Positions 36,257-44,470 of a stretch of DNA of 64,000 nt are shown one piece after another. The DNA comes from Actinoplanes sichuanensis. GTDB lineage: Bacteria > Actinomycetota > Actinomycetes > Mycobacteriales > Micromonosporaceae. Below the pieces are notes generated by a model, which was not told the origin of the DNA, did not search any database, and was given only the letters and a program-made list of their open reading frames with translations. Made by a program: the position numbers and the translations under genes. Where the stretch lies: NCBI RefSeq assembly GCF_033097365.1, contig NZ_AP028461.1, forward strand, positions 1,984,001-2,048,000, in the 5' to 3' direction. Within the stretch, counting starts at the first letter, position 1. Every line of letters begins with the position of its first letter.

Positions 36257-37149
36257 CGACGGTCGGTTTCATCGGACTCGGGATCATGGGCGGCCCGATG
36301 GCCGTCAACCTGGCCGAAGCCGGCTTCGACGTGGTCGGCTTCGACGTGGTCCCACCCCGCAACGACCTCTTGACCCGGGCCGGCGGCCGGATCGCGGGCA
36401 GCGTGGCCGAGGCGGTGCGGAAAGCCGACGTCGTCGTCACGATGGTCCGCGACTCGGCCGACGTCGAGACGGTCGCCCTCGGCGAGCAGGGCATCCTCGC
36501 CCACGCCCGGCCCGGGCTGCTCTACATCGACATGAGCAGCATCTCGCCCACCACGTCGCGCGACGTCGCCGCGGAGGCGGAACTCCTCGGGGTACGGGCA
36601 CTGGACGCCCCGGTCAGCGGCGGGGAGTCGGGCGCGATCGAGGGCAGTCTGTCGATCATGGTCGGTGGTGACGCCGAGGACTTCCAGGCGGCCCTACCGG
36701 TCCTGGAGGTGGTCGGCGCGACCGTGGTACACGTCGGCCCACACGGTGCCGGCCAGACGGTGAAGGCCGCCAACCAGCTGATCGTGGCCGGCACCATCGA
36801 ACTCGTCGCCGAGGCCATCGTCTTCCTCGAAGCCTACGAAGTGGACACCGACGCCGCGGTCCGGGTGCTGGCCGGTGGCCTGGCCGGCAACCGGATCCTG
36901 GACCGCAAGGCGGCCGGCATGCTGGCCCGTACCTTCGAACCGGGTTTCCGCATCGACCTGCACCACAAGGACATGGGCATCGTCACCACCGCCGCCCGCG
37001 ACGCCGGAGTGGTCATCCCGCTGGGCTCGGCGGTGGCGCAGCTGATCGCCGCGCTGAAGGCACAGGGCGACGGCGGCCTCGACCACAGCGCCCTGTTGAA
37101 ACTGGTCGAACAGCTCTCCGGCCGCTCCACGGTCCGCCCGGGGTCATAG
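36253..37149 (+). CDS. glxR: 2-hydroxy-3-oxopropionate (tartronate semialdehyde) reductase
   Basis: ATG at 36253 overlaps the hyi stop; 298 aa. Beta-hydroxyacid dehydrogenase family: GFIGLGIMGGPMAVNLAEAG at the N-terminus, the substrate motif DAPVSGGESGAIEGSLSIMVGG, catalytic Lys in GAGQTVKAANQ and the C-terminal KDMGIV. It reduces tartronate semialdehyde, formed by Gcl, to D-glycerate. Last gene of the fds-hyi-glxR operon; its 3' end overlaps moeA by 6 bp. Confidence 0.94.
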   Translation: MTTVGFIGLGIMGGPMAVNLAEAGFDVVGFDVVPPRNDLLTRAGGRIAGSVAEAVRKADVVVTMVRDSADVETVALGEQGILAHARPGLLYIDMSSISPTTSRDVAAEAELLGVRALDAPVSGGESGAIEGSLSIMVGGDAEDFQAALPVLEVVGATVVHVGPHGAGQTVKAANQLIVAGTIELVAEAIVFLEAYEVDTDAAVRVLAGGLAGNRILDRKAAGMLARTFEPGFRIDLHHKDMGIVTTAARDAGVVIPLGSAVAQLIAALKAQGDGGLDHSALLKLVEQLSGRSTVRPGS

Positions 37150-38415
37150 CGGCGAACCGAGGACCTGGGCCGGCGGTCGGTCGGTCTCCGGCGCCGTGAC
37201 ACCGATCGGTGACGTGCCGGCGGGCAGCGGGAGCAGCTCGACCTCGCCGCCGGTCCAGCCCGGCGGCACCACCGCGAGCGCGTCCGCCCCGGCCGCGCCC
37301 CACAACGAACCCGGACGGTCGTGCCCGACGGGCCGGGCCGTCGCGCCGACCAGGGTCACCGGCACCAGGCGGGTGTGGTGGTCGTGCGGTGTCACCGGAC
37401 CGGCCGGCACAGCGGTCGGCGACGGCTTCGACGGGCGGCCGGCCAGGCCCTCCAGCAACGGCGTGAGCAGGGTCGACGCGGCGACCAGAGCCGCGAACGG
37501 GTTACCGGGCAACCCGACCACGAAACGCCCGTCCGGCAGCACCGCGAACAACTGCGGATGCCCGGGCCGGCAGGCGACACCGTGAATCGGCACCCGCGCG
37601 GCCAGCCGGTCGAGTGCGCCACGCAGATGATCGGCGGCTCCGGCCGAGGTGGCCCCGCAGACCACCAGCACGTCGGCGTCGCGACGCAGCAGCGCGTCGA
37701 CCATCGCGTCGCGATCGTCGGTCACCCGGGACTCCCACACCGGCTCGGCTCCGGCACCCCGGATCAGGCCGGGCAGCATCGGTCCGATCGCGTCACGCAC
37801 CCGACCGGCCGCCGGGATCCCGCTCCGGCACAGCTCACCCCCGGTGACCACGATCCCGACCCGGGGACGGCGATGCACGGCCAGCGTGTCATGCCCGAGG
37901 CTGGCCGCCAGCCCGAGCACCACCGGACCGACCACCGTGCCGGCCGGGAGCACCTGCCGGCCGGCCGGACAGTCCTCACCCCGGCGGCGGATGTGTCGGC
38001 CCGGGCGGAACTCGCCGGTCAGCGCGACACCCGTCCGGGTGGACCGTTCATAGGGGAGCACGGCGTCGGCACCGGCCGGAACCACCGCACCGGTGCCGAT
38101 CTCCATCGCGCTGCCGGCCGGCAGCGGCGGCGGCACCGGGTCACCGGCCAGCACCCGCCCGACGACCCGCCACGGCCCCGGACCGGCCACGGCATATCCG
38201 TCCATGGCGGCGGCGTCGTGGGCGGGCAGCGGCGAGAGCGCCACCAGCGGCACCGCGAGCGTGGCGCCGGTCGCTCTGTCGAGCGGCATCTCGACCGCCG
38301 GCAGCGGCACACCGGCCTCGCGGGCGAACCGCCGGGCCCGCTGCCAGTCGATGCCGGTCACCGGTCGAGCACCGGGCGGATCGGGTCCTTCGGCACGAAC
38401 ATCCCTGCTCCTCAT
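37144..38415 (-). CDS. moeA: molybdopterin molybdenumtransferase MoeA
   Basis: I choose the ATG at 38415 (MRSRDVRAEG); upstream in-frame codons would run into the operator. About 423 aa. MoeA signatures are clear: AMDGYAV with DAAAMDGYAVAGPG, the TGAVVPAGADAVLPYE region, the GETSxG-like VCGATSAGAADHL and LPGNPFAALVA. It inserts molybdate into molybdopterin. Its place in this island, divergent from the MFS carrier, suggests supply of cofactor for FdsA. Confidence 0.92.
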   Translation of the reverse strand: MRSRDVRAEGPDPPGARPVTGIDWQRARRFAREAGVPLPAVEMPLDRATGATLAVPLVALSPLPAHDAAAMDGYAVAGPGPWRVVGRVLAGDPVPPPLPAGSAMEIGTGAVVPAGADAVLPYERSTRTGVALTGEFRPGRHIRRRGEDCPAGRQVLPAGTVVGPVVLGLAASLGHDTLAVHRRPRVGIVVTGGELCRSGIPAAGRVRDAIGPMLPGLIRGAGAEPVWESRVTDDRDAMVDALLRRDADVLVVCGATSAGAADHLRGALDRLAARVPIHGVACRPGHPQLFAVLPDGRFVVGLPGNPFAALVAASTLLTPLLEGLAGRPSKPSPTAVPAGPVTPHDHHTRLVPVTLVGATARPVGHDRPGSLWGAAGADALAVVPPGWTGGEVELLPLPAGTSPIGVTAPETDRPPAQVLGSPL

Positions 38416-38477
38416 CAGATGGCGAAGCGACGTCTCGAATCTGGACAGTTCCCCGTCCCCGGGTAGACAATGTGCAT

Positions 38478-38496
38478 TCCACATACTGTATACGAT
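38478..38496. promoter_or_regulatory. GntR-type operator between moeA and the MFS carrier (site C)
   Basis: TCCACATAC-T-GTATACGAT: the core ATAC-N-GTAT is symmetric, and the site sits in the 100-bp divergent region between moeA and the oxalate/formate carrier, 20 bp before the carrier start, where a bound repressor would block both. Confidence 0.75.
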
Positions 38497-38515
38497 GATC
38501 GGTCGGAGGTGCCAG

Positions 38516-39868
38516 ATGACGGATCCCCACGACACCGCGGTGCGCGAGGTCAGAGACTTCTACGGCCGTCGCTACCGGATCGGGGAGAGCGACCGACTCC
38601 TGCTGGGACGGTCGCGATCCTGGATGGCCGGCCTGCCCTGGGCCGCGATGCTGGCGATCAGCCTGTTCCAGTACGGCTACGGTGCCGCCCTGCCCACCCT
38701 GGCCGCCGCCGACGGCTGGAGCGTGTGGCAGGCACTCGCCGTGCTCGGGCTGTGGGTGGTCGCGCAGGCGGCCGGTTCCCCGCTCGGCGGCTGGCTGTAT
38801 CAGCGGGTGCGCCCGGCCGTGACGATGCTCGCGGGCGCCGTCTGCTGCCTGATCGCCCTGGCCACCCTGGCCCACAGCGGCGACCCGGCCGTCGTCCTGG
38901 TGGGCTACTCCCTGCTCGGCGGCCTCGGCGCCGGCCTGATCTACATGACCTGCATAGCCACCGTCACCGAGTGGTTCCCGGAGCGGCTGGCGTCGCGGGT
39001 GGCGATGGTCGGCGCCGCGTTCGGCTACGGCGCGATCCCGTTCGTCGTCGTCGCCGGCCTACTCCTGACCCCGGCGAACCGGACGGTCGTGCTCGACGCC
39101 ACCGCGGTGCTCGTCTGCGCCGTGGTGGCGACCTGCGGACTGCTGATGCGCCGGCCGCCGCGCCACTGGTGGCCGCAACAGATCGACCCGCAGCGCTGGG
39201 CCCTCGACCGGCGCCTCAACCGCAGCGTCCCGCACAACCGGCCGGCGTCCCGCCCGTACCCGCCGATGGCCGCGATGCGCAGCGGCATGCTCCCGATGAT
39301 GTTCGTGGTGGTGGTGCTCACCGCCGCGATGGCCCTGTTCGACATCGCCTACCTGGCCGGCACGGCGTACACCCGGGGGCTGCCTGCCGCCACCCTGGTC
39401 GCCGCGATGGCCGCGCTGGCCGCCTCGAACGGTCTCGGCCGTGCGGTGACCAGCTCGCTGGCCGACCGGATCGGCCGCCGTGCCACTCTCGGGCTGTCCC
39501 TGCTGGCCGGCGGGGTGGCCCAGTTCGGGCTGCTCGCGGCCGCACGCAACGACAACCACCCGGCCGCGCTGATCGGTTTCGCCGCGCTGGCCGGCGCCGG
39601 TGCCGGTGCGGGCTACTCGCTGCTGGTCAGCCTGGTCCGCGACTGGTTCGGCGACGACGCGACGGTGCCCAACTACGGCATCGTCTACAGCGGCAAGGCG
39701 ATCGGCGGCCTGGCCGGGACCGTGCTCGCCGGCCTGGTGGTGACCACTCCGGACTCGGTCGTGCCGTTCGTGGTGGCCGGCTGCCTCGGTCTGCTCGGCG
39801 CGGTACTGACCCGCTGGATGCGCCAGCCCGGCCCGGCCCTGGTCCGCCTGCCGTCGGCCGTCCCCTGA
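38516..39868 (+). CDS. MFS transporter, probable oxalate/formate antiporter (OxlT-like)
   Basis: ATG at 38516 with GGAGG upstream; 450 aa, 12 predicted helices. An N-terminal tail (about 1-35) precedes helix 1. FQYGYGAALPTLAAADGW, the loop GGWLYQR, TVTEWFPERLASRVAMVGAAFGYG and YGIVYSGKAIGGLAGTVLAG match the oxalate:formate antiporter (OFA) subfamily of MFS. In Oxalobacter OxlT exchanges oxalate for formate. Island context supports oxalate import. It is followed by fdhD and controlled from site C. Confidence 0.88.
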   Translation: MTDPHDTAVREVRDFYGRRYRIGESDRLLLGRSRSWMAGLPWAAMLAISLFQYGYGAALPTLAAADGWSVWQALAVLGLWVVAQAAGSPLGGWLYQRVRPAVTMLAGAVCCLIALATLAHSGDPAVVLVGYSLLGGLGAGLIYMTCIATVTEWFPERLASRVAMVGAAFGYGAIPFVVVAGLLLTPANRTVVLDATAVLVCAVVATCGLLMRRPPRHWWPQQIDPQRWALDRRLNRSVPHNRPASRPYPPMAAMRSGMLPMMFVVVVLTAAMALFDIAYLAGTAYTRGLPAATLVAAMAALAASNGLGRAVTSSLADRIGRRATLGLSLLAGGVAQFGLLAAARNDNHPAALIGFAALAGAGAGAGYSLLVSLVRDWFGDDATVPNYGIVYSGKAIGGLAGTVLAGLVVTTPDSVVPFVVAGCLGLLGAVLTRWMRQPGPALVRLPSAVP

Positions 39869-39939
39869 AAAGTCGGCCGCTCCCTGGAAAGGTCCGGCCC
39901 TCCCCGGGAAGGGGTCGGCAGTTCCCTGGAAAGAGCTGG
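39861..39939. repeat. imperfect ~20-bp tandem repeat between MFS gene and fdhD
   Basis: Four degenerate units begin at 39861, 39881, 39901 and 39922. The first reads tcccctgaaaagtcggccgc; the second tccctggaaaggtccggccc. It overlaps the MFS stop codon and ends shortly before the fdhD ribosome-binding site. The rest of the 88-bp gap holds no gene. Confidence 0.65.
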
Positions 39940-39956
39940 AAAGAGAAGGTGAGGAG

Positions 39957-40808
39957 ATGGGACGAGTGACGACCCGTCGCCGGGTCACACGGATCGTCGA
40001 CGGGACGGCCGCCGAACCGGTCGACACCCTGGCCGCCGAGGAACCGCTGGAGATCCGGGTCAACGGAAGATCCCTGGTGGTGACCATGCGTACCCCGGGC
40101 GACGACTTCGACCTGGCCGCCGGTTTCCTGGTCAGCGAGGGAGTGATCGACAGGGCCGGTCAGATCGCCGGGATCAGATACTGCCTGGGCGCCACCGCGG
40201 ACGGTGTCAACACGTACAACGTGGTCGACGTGGCCCTCGCCGCCGGGGTGCGACCCCCCGATCCGTCGCTGGAACGCAACTTCTACACCACCTCGTCGTG
40301 CGGGCTCTGCGGCAAGGCCAGCCTGGACGCCGTCCGTACCGTCGCCTCCTGGTCGGTCCACGACGATCCGATCCGTCTCGACCCGGCGGTGATCGCCGCC
40401 CTGCCCGGCACGCTGCGCACCGCGCAGCGGGTCTTCGACCGCACCGGCGGCCTGCACGCCGCCGGTCTGTTCTCCGCCGATGGCCGGCTGCTCTGCCTGC
40501 GGGAGGACGTCGGCCGGCACAACGCCGTCGACAAGGCCGTCGGCTGGGCGCTGCGCGACGGTCGGCTGCCCCTTCGCGACACGATCCTGATGGTCAGCGG
40601 CCGGGCGTCGTTCGAGCTGGTGCAGAAGGCGGTGATGGCCGGGATCCCGGCCCTCGCCGCGGTCTCCGCACCGTCCTCGCTCGCCGCCGACCTGGCCGAC
40701 GACGCCGGGCTCACCCTGATCGGATTCCTCCGCGGCACGTCGATGAACGTGTACACCGGCGCCCACCGCGTCCTGCGACACACCGGCCTGACGGAGACGC
40801 CGGCCTGA
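39957..40808 (+). CDS. fdhD: formate dehydrogenase accessory sulfurtransferase FdhD
   Basis: ATG at 39957; 283 aa. Diagnostic features: EEPLEIRVNGR, MRTPGDDFDLAAGFLVSEG, the catalytic CGLCGK motif (Cys115, Cys118), LREDVGRHNAVDKAVGW, SGRASFELVQKA and LIGFLRGTSMNVY. FdhD passes sulfur from a desulfurase to the Mo-bisMGD cofactor, which formate dehydrogenase needs for activity. It supports the function of FdsA in this island. Confidence 0.96.
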   Translation: MGRVTTRRRVTRIVDGTAAEPVDTLAAEEPLEIRVNGRSLVVTMRTPGDDFDLAAGFLVSEGVIDRAGQIAGIRYCLGATADGVNTYNVVDVALAAGVRPPDPSLERNFYTTSSCGLCGKASLDAVRTVASWSVHDDPIRLDPAVIAALPGTLRTAQRVFDRTGGLHAAGLFSADGRLLCLREDVGRHNAVDKAVGWALRDGRLPLRDTILMVSGRASFELVQKAVMAGIPALAAVSAPSSLAADLADDAGLTLIGFLRGTSMNVYTGAHRVLRHTGLTETPA

Positions 40809-40851
40809 CGGAGACGCCGGCCTGACGGAGACGCCGGCCTGACGGAGACGC
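40784..40851 (+). repeat. 17-bp perfect tandem repeat, four copies, at the fdhD 3' end
   Basis: The unit cggcctgacggagacgc occurs four times head to tail. Copy 1 is coding; copy 2 contains the fdhD TGA stop, and the later copies repeat the same TGA downstream. A gain or loss of copies would leave the protein end unchanged, so it is probably a neutral slippage product. Confidence 0.9.
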
Positions 40852-40864
40852 CGGAGATGCGAGA

Positions 40865-40894
40865 TCCGGGCGGAGGCGGCGGCCTCCGCCCGGA
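40865..40894. terminator. terminator between convergent fdhD and sucD
   Basis: A perfect 13-bp stem, tccgggcggaggc/gcctccgcccgga, with a GGCG loop lies between the two convergent operons. It has no U-tract and probably works bidirectionally. Confidence 0.75.
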
Positions 40895-40976
40895 CCGACG
40901 CTGCCGCCCGCGCGGCGCCCACGGGCCGGCCCGCCGGAGGGGTGGTCCGACCGGCCCGGCGCCGTGCGCGGACCGG

Positions 40977-41849
40977 TCAGCGTGCCGGTAACGTCTCGCG
41001 CATCAGAGCGGCCGCCTCCGACGGTGTCCGGCCGACCTTGACCCCGGCCGCCTCCAGGGCCTTCTGTTTGGCCGCCGCCGTGCCCGACGACCCGGAGACG
41101 ATCGCGCCGGCGTGCCCCATGGTCTTGCCCTCGGGCGCGGTGAACCCGGCGATGTAGCCCACCACGGGTTTGCTGATGTGCTCGCGGATGTAGTCGGCGG
41201 CGCGTTCCTCGGCGTCCCCGCCGATCTCGCCGATCATCACGATCGCGTCGGTCTCCGGGTCGTCCTGGAACGCCTGCAGGCAGTCGATGTGGGTGGTGCC
41301 GACGATCGGGTCACCGCCGATGCCGACGCAGGTGGAGAAGCCGAGATCCCGCAATTCATACATCAGCTGGTACGTCAGCGTGCCGCTCTTGCTGACCAGG
41401 CCGATCCGCCCGCGGGTGGTGATGTCGGCCGGGATGATCCCGGCGTTGGAGAGTCCGGGGCTGATCAGTCCGGGACAGTTCGGCCCGATGATCCGGGTGG
41501 TGCCGGTGTCCCGGGCGTGCGCCCAGAACGCGGCGGTGTCGTGTACCGGGATGCCCTCGGTCAGCACCACGGCCAGGGCCAGCTCGGCGTCGATCGCCTC
41601 GATCACCGCGGCCTTGGCGAACCGCGGGGGCACGAAGACCACCGAGGTGTCGGCCCCGGTCGCGTCGACCGCCTCGGCGACGCTGCCGAAGACCGGGATC
41701 CCGTCGACGTCCTGACCGCCCTTGCCGGGCGTGACCCCGGCGACGACGTTGGTGCCGGCGGCGACCATCCGGCGGGTGTGCCGGGTGCCCTCGGCGCCGG
41801 TGATGCCCTGGACCAGCACCCGGCTCTTGTCGGTGAGAAAGATCGCCAT
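40977..41849 (-). CDS. sucD: succinate-CoA ligase (ADP-forming) alpha subunit
   Basis: ATG at 41849 gives the family start MAIFLT; a GTG at 41858 overlapping the sucC stop is possible. 290 aa. CoA-binding Rossmann domain with [59 protein letters not shown] and the phospho-histidine loop [10 protein letters not shown]. With SucC it makes succinyl-CoA or the reverse. Inside an oxalate regulon it may provide succinyl-CoA to prime the CoA-transferase, or it may be a malate-CoA ligase paralog. It is presumably an extra copy of the TCA enzyme. Confidence 0.93.
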   Translation of the reverse strand: MAIFLTDKSRVLVQGITGAEGTRHTRRMVAAGTNVVAGVTPGKGGQDVDGIPVFGSVAEAVDATGADTSVVFVPPRFAKAAVIEAIDAELALAVVLTEGIPVHDTAAFWAHARDTGTTRIIGPNCPGLISPGLSNAGIIPADITTRGRIGLVSKSGTLTYQLMYELRDLGFSTCVGIGGDPIVGTTHIDCLQAFQDDPETDAIVMIGEIGGDAEERAADYIREHISKPVVGYIAGFTAPEGKTMGHAGAIVSGSSGTAAAKQKALEAAGVKVGRTPSEAAALMRETLPAR

Positions 41850-41854
41850 GATGG

Positions 41855-43021
41855 TCACGCCCCTCTGCCGGCGAGTTCGGCCGCGAGCCGGGCCGCGCCG
41901 TCCATGGTGTCCGAGCTGATCACGCCGGGGAGTGCCGCCTCGGCGAGGATCCGGCGTCCCCGCGCCGCGTTGTTGCCGTCCAGCCGTACCACCACCGGTT
42001 TGGAGATCGTCCCGAGCAGGCCGATCGCCTGGACGATGCCGTCGGCGACGGCATCGCAGGCGGTGATCCCGCCGAACACGTTGACCAACACGCTGCGGAC
42101 GTCCGGATCGCCCAGGATGATCTCCAGGCCATCCGCCATCACCTGGGCCGAGGCGCCTCCGCCGATGTCGAGGAAGTTCGCCGGCCGCACACCGCCGTAC
42201 CGCTCGCCCGCGTAGGCGACCACGTCCAGAGTGCTCATCACCAGACCGGCGCCGTTGCCGATCACCCCGACCGAGCCGTCGAGCTTGACGTAGTTCAGGT
42301 GCTTCTCGGCGGCCCGGCCCTCCAGCGGATCGGTGGCCGTGACGTCGACGAACTGCGGGTGCCCGGTCCGGCGGAAGCGGGCGTTGTCGTCCAGGGTCAC
42401 CTTGCCGTCCAGCGCGAGCACCGTGCCGTCGGCCAGCTTGGCCAGCGGATTGATCTCGACCAGGGTGGCGTCCTCGGCGCGGAACACGTTCCAGAGCCGG
42501 ACCAGGACGGTGGCGACCAGGTCGCGGACGTCGTCGGGGAGCCCGGCGGCGGCGGCCAGCCGCAGCGCGTCCTCCCAGCCGAGCCCGGCGTCCGGGTTCA
42601 CCTCGAACCGGGCCAGCGCGTCCGGATCCTCGGCCGCCACCTGTTCGATCTCGACGCCGCCCTGTCGTGAGGCGAGCGCCAGGAACGACCGGTGGGACCG
42701 GTCGAGCAGCAACGCCACGTAGTACTCCTCGACGATGTCGCTCGCCTCGGTGATCAGCACCTGGTGGACGGTGTGGCCCTTGATGTCCATGCCCAGGATC
42801 GCGGACGCGACCGTGCGGGCGTCGTCCGGGCCGTCGGCGAGCCGGACGCCGCCGGCCTTACCCCGGCCGCCGGTCTTGACCTGGGCCTTCACCACCACGC
42901 GCCCGCCGATGTCGGCGGCGGCCGCGTAGGCCTCGTCGGGTGTGGCGGCGACCCGGCTGCGGCTGACCGGTACGCCGTGCGTGGCGAAGAGCTCCTGTGC
43001 CTGATGTTCCAACAGATCCAC
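41855..43021 (-). CDS. sucC: succinate-CoA ligase (ADP-forming) beta subunit
   Basis: GTG at 43021 with GGGAGG 4 bp upstream; 388 aa. ATP-grasp fold: [77 protein letters not shown] and [18 protein letters not shown]. It is transcribed divergently from frc with operator site B between them, so it should be induced together with the oxalate enzymes. Confidence 0.94.
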   Translation of the reverse strand: MDLLEHQAQELFATHGVPVSRSRVAATPDEAYAAAADIGGRVVVKAQVKTGGRGKAGGVRLADGPDDARTVASAILGMDIKGHTVHQVLITEASDIVEEYYVALLLDRSHRSFLALASRQGGVEIEQVAAEDPDALARFEVNPDAGLGWEDALRLAAAAGLPDDVRDLVATVLVRLWNVFRAEDATLVEINPLAKLADGTVLALDGKVTLDDNARFRRTGHPQFVDVTATDPLEGRAAEKHLNYVKLDGSVGVIGNGAGLVMSTLDVVAYAGERYGGVRPANFLDIGGGASAQVMADGLEIILGDPDVRSVLVNVFGGITACDAVADGIVQAIGLLGTISKPVVVRLDGNNAARGRRILAEAALPGVISSDTMDGAARLAAELAGRGA

Positions 43022-43095
43022 CGGGCCTCCCTTCAGGAGGTGATCGGGACCGGATGTGAATGAGGTGCCGAGCGCGGAAAACGTTCCGCGACCCT

Positions 43096-43153
43096 CTAGA
43101 CACCTGGCTGTTACATGCGCCACGATATTGCCTACCCCATACGGTATGCAATC
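43096..43153. promoter_or_regulatory. conserved promoter block with GntR-type operator (site B) between sucC and frc
   Basis: The operator ACCCCATAC-G-GTATGCAAT is at 43134-43152. The whole 58-bp block, from ctagacacc to the operator, is shared with 50055-50113 upstream of oxc, including a 22-bp identical stretch spanning the operator. This is the strongest version of the island motif and serves the divergent sucCD and frc operons. Confidence 0.85.
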
Positions 43154-43213
43154 CCTGAAGCTGGCAGCGGATCAGCACCCCCACCAGCGGTGGCGCACAC
43201 AGGAGGTTCGCTC

Positions 43214-44443
43214 ATGGGCAAGGCACTTGAGGGCGTTCGGGTCCTCGACATGACACATGTGCAGTCCGGTCCCTCGTCCACGCAGCTGCTCGCGTGGCTG
43301 GGCGCCGACGTCATCAAACTGGAGGCCCCGGGGCAGGGCGACATCACCCGCTCCCAGCTGCGGGACATCCCCGGAGTGGACAGCCTCTACTTCACGATGC
43401 TGAACGCCAACAAGCGCAGCATCACCCTCAACATGAAGCACCCGGAGGGCAAGGAGATCTTCACCAAGCTGGTGTCCGGCGTGGACATCCTGGTGGAGAA
43501 TTTCGGGCCGGGCGTCGTCGAACGCTTCGGCTTCCCCTGGGAGCGACTGCAGGAGATCAACCCCGGGCTGGTGTACGCCTCCATCAAGGGCTTCGGACCG
43601 GGTCGATACGCCGACTTCAAGGCGTACGAGGTGATCGCCCAGGCGATGGGCGGGGCGATGAGCACCACCGGATTCGAGGACGGCCCGCCGACCGCGACCG
43701 GCGCCCAGATCGGTGACTCCGGCACCGGCATCCACCTGGTCGCCGGCATCCTGGCCGCGCTCTACCAGCGCACCCGCACCGGCCGCGGCCAGCGCGTCCA
43801 GGTCGCCATGCAGGACGCCGTGCTCAACCTGTGCCGGGTCAAGCTGCGCGACCAGCAGCGGCTCGCGCACGGGCCGCTGGGGGAGTACCCCAACGAGAAC
43901 TTCGGCGACGCGGTGCCCCGCTCCGGTAACGCCTCCGGCGGCGGCCAGCCCGGCTGGGCGGTGCGCTGTGCTCCGGGCGGGCCCAACGACTACATCTACG
44001 TGATCATCCAGCCGGTCGGCTGGAAGCCGATCTGTGACCTGATCGGCCGACCCGAGCTGGCCGAGGACCCGGCCTGGAGCACCCCGCAGGCCCGCCTGCA
44101 CAAACTCGACAAGGCGTTCGCGCTGATCGAGGAGTGGACCGAGCGGCACACCAAGCAGGAGGTCATGGAGCGGCTCAACGCCTGCAACGTCCCGTGTGGG
44201 CCGGTCCTGTCGACGGCCGAGCTGATCGAGGACGAGACCCTGGCCGCGTTGGGCTCGGTGGTCGAGGTCGACCACCCGGAGCGGGGCCCGTTCAAGACCG
44301 TCGGCAACCCGATCAAACTGTCCGATTCGACGGTCGAGATCGAGCGTTCGCCGCTGCTCGGCGAGCACACCGAGCAGGTCCTCGGCGAGCTCGGCTTCAC
44401 CGAGCAGGGGATCGGCGACCTGCGGGCCGCCGGCGTCATCTGA
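43214..44443 (+). CDS. frc: formyl-CoA:oxalate CoA-transferase
   Basis: ATG at 43214 with AGGAGG 7 bp upstream; 409 aa (O. formigenes Frc 428). Family III CoA-transferase with Gln17 (HVQSGP) and catalytic Asp168 (AQIGDSGTG) at the expected positions (Gln17 and Asp169 in Oxalobacter), plus a Gly-rich loop GGGQPG (242-247) that closes over the active site. NPxNEN-like YPNENFGD and [13 protein letters not shown] are also Frc-like. It moves CoA from formyl-CoA to oxalate, giving oxalyl-CoA for Oxc. First gene of a five-gene operon. Confidence 0.94.
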   Translation: MGKALEGVRVLDMTHVQSGPSSTQLLAWLGADVIKLEAPGQGDITRSQLRDIPGVDSLYFTMLNANKRSITLNMKHPEGKEIFTKLVSGVDILVENFGPGVVERFGFPWERLQEINPGLVYASIKGFGPGRYADFKAYEVIAQAMGGAMSTTGFEDGPPTATGAQIGDSGTGIHLVAGILAALYQRTRTGRGQRVQVAMQDAVLNLCRVKLRDQQRLAHGPLGEYPNENFGDAVPRSGNASGGGQPGWAVRCAPGGPNDYIYVIIQPVGWKPICDLIGRPELAEDPAWSTPQARLHKLDKAFALIEEWTERHTKQEVMERLNACNVPCGPVLSTAELIEDETLAALGSVVEVDHPERGPFKTVGNPIKLSDSTVEIERSPLLGEHTEQVLGELGFTEQGIGDLRAAGVI

Positions 44444-44470
44444 CTCACTAGTCACCAGGGAGACGACGAC

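Noticed and set aside
36253..37149. 6-phosphogluconate or 3-hydroxyisobutyrate dehydrogenase
   Set aside because: Position directly after hyi in an oxalate/glyoxylate operon, with glycerate-pathway neighbours, favours tartronate semialdehyde reductase, though sequence alone does not separate these paralogs strictly.
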